A stretch of 64,000 nt of DNA from Inia geoffrensis. Lineage: Eukaryota > Chordata > Mammalia > Artiodactyla > Iniidae. Location of the stretch: positions 496,001 to 560,000 of the forward strand of contig CM070914.1 in the NCBI GenBank assembly GCA_036417435.1, read 5' to 3'. The notes below the pieces were generated by a model that saw only the letters and a list, made by a program, of their open reading frames with translations, was not told the DNA's origin and did not search any database. The position numbers were made by a program, and so were the translations under genes. Below, in pieces: positions 59,496 through 64,000 of the stretch. Within the stretch, counting starts at the first letter, position 1. Each line of letters opens with the position of its first letter.

Positions 59496-60874
59496 GTGCA
59501 TCATGCGAATTGCCTCAACTAAGCAACGCACTTGGTACGAGTGGGACCGTCTAACTCTTCAAAAGTCTGCAGTGCCACGGGAGGAGCAGGCCTTTAATTG
59601 CAGTCAGAACGCACGCTGACTCTTTCCTGGTGGCAGGGTCAATTCAGGCATGAGGTGGTACATGGAATGCAGAGCCCAGGGTTTCTGTGAGTGCAGCTCA
59701 GATTAGGGCAATGGGGAAAATTTCGACGGCTGGAGGAACGTGCCAGAACGGTGTTCCTCAACCTCTGTGAGTGCTGGGGTACTTAAGCTGCTCCAAAACA
59801 GAGTGCAGTGCGTTTCCCTACACTCGGGATACACAGAGTGGCTCTAAAGGGCTACGAGACTGGATGTTGCTCAACAGACACAGGTGGGCCTGAGAGTACT
59901 TAGTGTACCTGGCAGTAACAGGATGCCCATATGAGCCTCGTAGGTGTCTGAAAAACCATACTGCCATTAAAGTTATGCAGAGCAGAGGACACATGCTCAT
60001 GGAAAGTGCTGGACACCTCCGTTTCTACACGCCAATCAAAGCCTAACCTCCAGGCATGTGTTCATGCTGAGTGTGCCTTCAGTGACGCAGCATGGTAAGA
60101 TGCTGGCTTTCTCCTGGAGCACAGTGACTTCAAGTTCGAGGTCTTCTAAGTATTCAAGGCAGAGTGTTTTCTCATGGCAGCTCACCCCAGGGCCATGACA
60201 AAGACTTCCTGGGGACTTCGGACTCACCAGAAATGTGGTCCTGAAGGTGCTCCAGGACTCTGGAAATGTAGCTCTCCTCCCAGGACATACGGTGTGCAGC
60301 CCGTCACTCGGCACGTACAGAGGCCCCCCGATGTACAGACCAGTGGGCCTCCAGGTGACTCAGCCTTCCCACAGGGCTCTGGAGGTACTCAGTGAACTCT
60401 GAGGGAAAATGATGCCCAACCGAGGGGCCTAGGAGTCCTCCAAAGAGTACTTCCTTTAAAATAAATCCCAACAGCGACTAAGAAGTCATTGAGAGAGCTG
60501 CAGGCCTCCCTTTTTGCACGGCTACCCAGGGACTAAGATGGAGACGTGTTCTCTCATTGTTTCCCTTTAGCTCTAGAGCCTGTCCCGCTCACCACCACCG
60601 CGGCCATGGAAGCACCTGCTTTGGACAGAGCCAACTCATATTTTTCCCCGAAGCTTTCTTACAGGGTTGAGAGGCCTGTCAACAGCAGAGAATGTCAGGT
60701 AGCTTCTAGGCAGCCTGAATGGAGCCTTCAAAACAGGAAAGCCAGGCTACTTCAGCAGGCCCCCGTTTCCACGGGCACACTCATCTTATGTCCGTGGGTT
60801 CTCTAACAAGTCAAAAGGGACACAAGGTTACTGAGTGTTTCCTTCCCTGATTCAACTTCTCGAAGTAGGGGTTT
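59496..60874 (+). repeat. Monomer U44, 1379 bp, family B
   Basis: Private GGTGGTACATGG (59654) and TTCAAGTTCGAGG (60129). CCTGAAGGTGCTCC at 60239 is A-like. Confidence 0.95.
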
Positions 60875-62253
60875 GTGCATCATGCGAACTGCCTCAACCA
60901 AGCAACGCACTTGGTACGTGTGGGGCCGTCTAACTCTTCAAAAGTTTGCAGTGCCACGGGAAGAGCAGGCCTTCAATTGCAGTCAGAACGCACGCTCACT
61001 CTCTCCTGGGGGCAGCGTGAGTTCAGGCAGGAGTTCGTACATGGGATGTGAAGCCAAGGGTTTCTCTGAGTGCAGTTCAGACTAGGGTAATGGGTAAAAT
61101 TTTGAGGGGTGGTGGGACTTGCCAGAACGGGTTCCTGATCCTCAGTGAGTGCTGGGGTACTTAAGCTGCTCGAATACAGAGTGCAGTGGGTTTCCCTACA
61201 CCCGACATACACAGAGTGGCTCCAAAGGGCTACGGGACTGGATTTTGCTCAGCAGACACAGGTGGGCCTGGGAGTACTTAGTGTACCTGGCAGTAACAGG
61301 ATGCCCACATGAGCCTCCTGGGTGTCTGTAAAATCATACTGCCATTTAAGATATGCGGAGCAGAGGTCACATGCTCATGGAAAGTGCTGGACACCTCCGT
61401 TTCAACATGCAAATCAAGGCCTAACCTCCAGGCATGTGTTCATGCTGGGTGCACATTCAGTGACACAGCATGGTCAGATGCTGACTTTCTCCTGCAGCAC
61501 AGTGACTTCACGTACGAGGTCTTCTAAGTATTCACGGCAGTGTGTTATCTCATGGCAGCTCACCCCATGGCCATGACAAAGACTTCCTGGCGACTTAGGA
61601 CTTACCAGAAATGTGGTTCAGACGCTGCTCGAGGACTCTGGAAATGTAGCTCGCCTCCCGACACATGCAGTGTGCAGCCCGTCACTCGGCACATACAGAG
61701 GCACTCCGATGTACAGACCAGTGGGCCTCCATGTGGCTCAGCCTTCCGACAGGGCTCTGGAGGTACTCAGTGTACACTGAGGGAAAATAGTGCCCAACCG
61801 TGGGGCCTAGGAGTCTGCAAAAGAGTACTTCCTTTAAAATAAATTCCGACAGCGACCAAGAACTCATTGAGAGAGCTGCATGCCGCCCTTTTTGCACGGC
61901 TACCCAGGGTCTAATCTAGAGACGTGTTCTCGCATTGTTTCCCTTTAATTCTAGAGACTGTCATGCTCACCACCACCGAGGCCATGGACGCACCTTGTTT
62001 GGACAGAGCCAATTCATATTTGTCTCCGAAGCATTCTTACAGGGTTGAGAGGCCTGTCAACAGCAGAGAATGTCAGATAGTTTCTAGGCAGCATGAATGG
62101 AGCCTTCAAATTGAGAAAACAAGTCTAGTTCCAGCAGGCCCCCATTTCCACGGGCACACTCATCATACGTCCCTCGGGTTTCTAACAAGTCCAAAGGGAG
62201 ACAAGGTTACCCAGTGTTTCCTTCCCTGAATCAACTTCTCAAAGTAGGGTTTT
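60875..62253 (+). repeat. Monomer U45, 1379 bp, B-to-C chimera
   Basis: B front as in U41. From about 61410 it follows the U1/U2-type C sequence, including GGTCAGATGCTG. Confidence 0.9.
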
Positions 62254-63632
62254 GTGCATCATGCGAACTGCCTCAACCAAGCAACGCATTTGGTATGTGT
62301 GGGGCTGTCTAACTCTTTAAAAGTCTGCAGTGCCACGGGAAGAGCAGGCCTGAAATTGCCGTTAAAACGCACGCTGACTCTCTCCTGGCGCCAGGTTGAG
62401 TCCAGGCAGGAGGTCGTACATGGAATGCGAAGCCCACTGTTTCTCTGAGTGCAGCTCTGACTAGGGTAATGAGTAAAATTTCGACGGCTGGAGGGACTGC
62501 CAGAACGGTGTTCCTCAACCTCTGTGAGTGCTGGGGTTCTTAAGCTGCTCCAAAACAGAGTGCAGTGCGTTTCCCTACAGTCGGCATACGCAGAGTGGCT
62601 CCAAAGAGCTACGGGACTGGATGTTGCTCAGCAGACACAGGTGGGCCTGGGAGTACTTAGTGTACCTGGCAGTAACAAGATGCCCACATGAGCCTCCTGG
62701 GTGTCTGTAAAATCATACTGCCATTTACGATATGCGGAGCAAGGGTCACATGCTCATGGAAAGTGCTGGACACCTCCGTTTCAACATGCAAATCAAGGCC
62801 TAACCTCCAGACATGTGTCCATGCTGGGTGCGCATTCAGTGACACAGCATGGTAAGATGCTGACTTTCTCCTGCAGCACAGTGACTTCACGTACGAGGTC
62901 TTCTAAGTATTCACGGCAGTGTGGTATCTCATGGCAGCTCACCCCATGGCCATAACAAAGACTTCCTGGGGACTTCGAACTTACCAGAAATGTGGTCCTG
63001 ATGCTGCTCGAGGACTCTGGAAATGTAGCTCGCCTCCCGACACATGCAGTGTGCAGTCTGTCACTCGGCACGTACAGAGACACTCCGATGTACAGAGCAG
63101 TGGGCCTCCATGTGGCTCAGCCTTCCGACAGAGCTCTGGAAGTACTCAGTGAACACTGAGAGAAAATGATGCCCAACCGTGGGGCCTAGGAGTCCTCAAA
63201 AGTGTACTTCCTTTAAAATAATTCCTGACAGCGACCAGGAACTCATTGAGAGAGCTGCATGCCTCCCTTTTTGCACGGCTACCCAGGGCCAAAGATAGAG
63301 ACGTGCTCTCTCATTGTTTCACTATAGCTCTAGAGCCTGTCATGCTCACCACGACCGAGGCCATGGAAGCACCTTGTTTGGAAAGAGCCAATTCATATAT
63401 TTTCCCGAAACATTCTTACAGGGTTGAGAGGCCTGTCAACAGCAGAGAATGTCGGGTAGCTTCTAGGCAGCATGAATGGAGCCTTCAAATTGAGAAAGCA
63501 AGTCTAGTTCCAGCAGACCCTCATCTCCATGGGCACACTCATCATACATCCCTCGGGTTTCTAACAAGTCCAAAGGGAGACAAGGTTACCCAGTGTTTCC
63601 TTCCCTGAATCAACTTCTCGAAGTAGGGTGTT
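62254..63632 (+). repeat. Monomer U46, 1379 bp, family C
   Basis: Front follows U3. Lost the AATAAA word at about 63217. Private GCCAAAGATAGAG at 63288. Confidence 0.95.
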
Positions 63633-64000
63633 GTGCATCATGCGAACTGCCTCAACCAAGCAACGCACTTTGTACGTCTCGGGCCATATAACTCTTCAAA
63701 AGTCTGCAGTGCCATGGGAGGAGCAGGCCTGTAATTGCAGTCAGAACGCACGCTGACTCTCTCCCGGCGGCATGGTGAGTTCAGGCAGGAGGTCGTACAT
63801 GGAATGCGAAACCCAGGGTTTCTCTGAGTGCAGCTCAGACTAGAGTACTGGGTAAAATTTCGACGGCAGGACGGACTGCCAGAACGGTGTTCCTGAACCT
63901 CTGTGAGTGCTGGGGTTCTTCATCTGCTCCAAAACAGAGTGCAGTGCGTTTCCCTACAGTCGGCAAACGCACAGTGGCTCCAAATGGCTACGGGACTGGA
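63633..64000 (+). repeat. Monomer U47 (5' part only), family C
   Basis: Follows the start of U2 (ACTTTGTACGTCTCGGGCC, GGCAAACGCAC) and runs off the window. Confidence 0.9.

Larger units (their letters stand above)
49250..61330. repeat. Block B-3: family B, alternating 1379/1383 bp dimers
   Basis: The longest B block. From 51210 the monomers alternate 1379 and 1383 bp. The 1383 bp units have CTCCTGGGGGCAGCG or a related start and end with TTTTCACGCTCACTACC. The 1379 bp units have CCTGGTGGCAGG and end with CCTGTCCCGCTCACC. The right edge lies between TGGATTTTGCTC at about 61248 and the C-type segment at about 61410. Confidence 0.8.
59496..62253 (+). repeat. B dimer copy 4 (units 44-45), 2758 bp, ends in family C
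   Basis: The second monomer begins as a B unit identical to unit 41 and changes to family C at about 61330-61410, so its length (1379) is not the expected 1383. Confidence 0.65.
1..64000 (+). repeat. Tandem satellite array, ~1.38 kb monomer, head-to-tail
   Basis: The phasing word GTGCATCATG, or a one-base variant of it, recurs 47 times on the plus strand at spacings of 1373-1383 bp, and the sequence between occurrences aligns along its whole length. No inversion and no insertion larger than about 10 bp relative to the local family length occurs anywhere. The array runs off both ends of the window, so its true size is unknown. I do not recognise the family. A vertebrate (probably mammalian) satellite is inferred from composition, CpG depletion and large-period organisation. 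Confidence 0.97.
61330..64000. repeat. Block C-right: family C monomers
   Basis: From about 61410 the C markers return: ATGCAAATCAAGGCC, GGTCAGATGCTG, CACGGCAGTGTGTTATC and CGCCTCCCGACAC. Unit 46 shares TTACGATATGCGG with unit 3, and unit 47 shares GGTTCTTCATCTGC and GGCAAACGCAC with unit 2. The array continues past the window. Confidence 0.75.

Noticed and set aside
2065..62900. A 59.2 kb (43-monomer) super-repeat implied by units 2-3 and 45-46
   Set aside because: The match does not continue in phase: the back of unit 46 follows unit 2, and unit 47 follows units 2/4. Alternating C dimers at both ends explain it better.
1..64000. CRISPR array or bacterial repeat region
   Set aside because: The repeats are contiguous with no unique spacers, and there are no cas-like or other bacterial genes.
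1..64000. Identity with known ~1.4 kb satellites (human SST1/NBL2, bovine 1.715 satellite)
   Set aside because: Only the length is similar. The composition is not as GC-rich as SST1, and I see no 31 bp subrepeat like that of the bovine satellite. I could not run an alignment.

Overview
The window is one uninterrupted head-to-tail satellite array, all in one orientation. The monomer is about 1.38 kb. I phased it on the recurring word GTGCATCATG (a few units vary it by one base). That word occurs 47 times between 253 and 63633, at spacings of 1373 to 1383 bp (mean about 1378). This gives 46 full monomers plus a partial one at each end. I see no gene, RNA gene, transposon, CRISPR array or unique-sequence interval. 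The composition fits a vertebrate, probably mammalian, heterochromatic or centromeric/pericentromeric satellite: about half GC, CpG moderately depleted (about 39 CpG in one monomer by hand count), no codon structure, and every open frame short and recurring with the monomer period. I do not recognise the satellite family, and the organism is an inference.

Within a monomer there is an older, decayed structure. Each 1.38 kb unit looks like three diverged copies of a roughly 485 bp ancestral repeat, the first shortened by about 75 bp at its 5' end.

Above the monomer there are three families, told apart by linked diagnostic variants. Family C (dimers of about 2757 bp) occupies both ends, 1 to about 4.66 kb and about 61.33 to 64 kb. 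Family A (monomers of about 1376 bp) fills about 4.66-32.7 kb, with a C patch at 6.4-7.6 kb, and returns at 38.25-43.7 kb and 47.97-49.25 kb. Family B (alternating monomers of 1379 and 1382/1383 bp) fills about 32.7-38.25, 43.7-47.97 and 49.25-61.33 kb. Family A contains a higher-order dimer of 2750 bp (18.15-29.15 kb, plus a separate copy at 40.18-42.93 kb), itself nested in a 5.5 kb tetramer. A 5519 bp mixed A/B tetramer is tandemly duplicated at 42.45-53.49 kb, with most of a third copy at 32.34-36.97 kb.

The parts do not work together as genes. The layout records unequal crossing-over and gene conversion: chimeric monomers at family junctions, a short conversion patch, and recent adjacent duplications. 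Candidate functional signals are a degenerate CENP-B-box-like site in some A monomers, a conserved 45 bp core, and cryptic splice and poly(A)-like motifs. All of these are sequence matches only.
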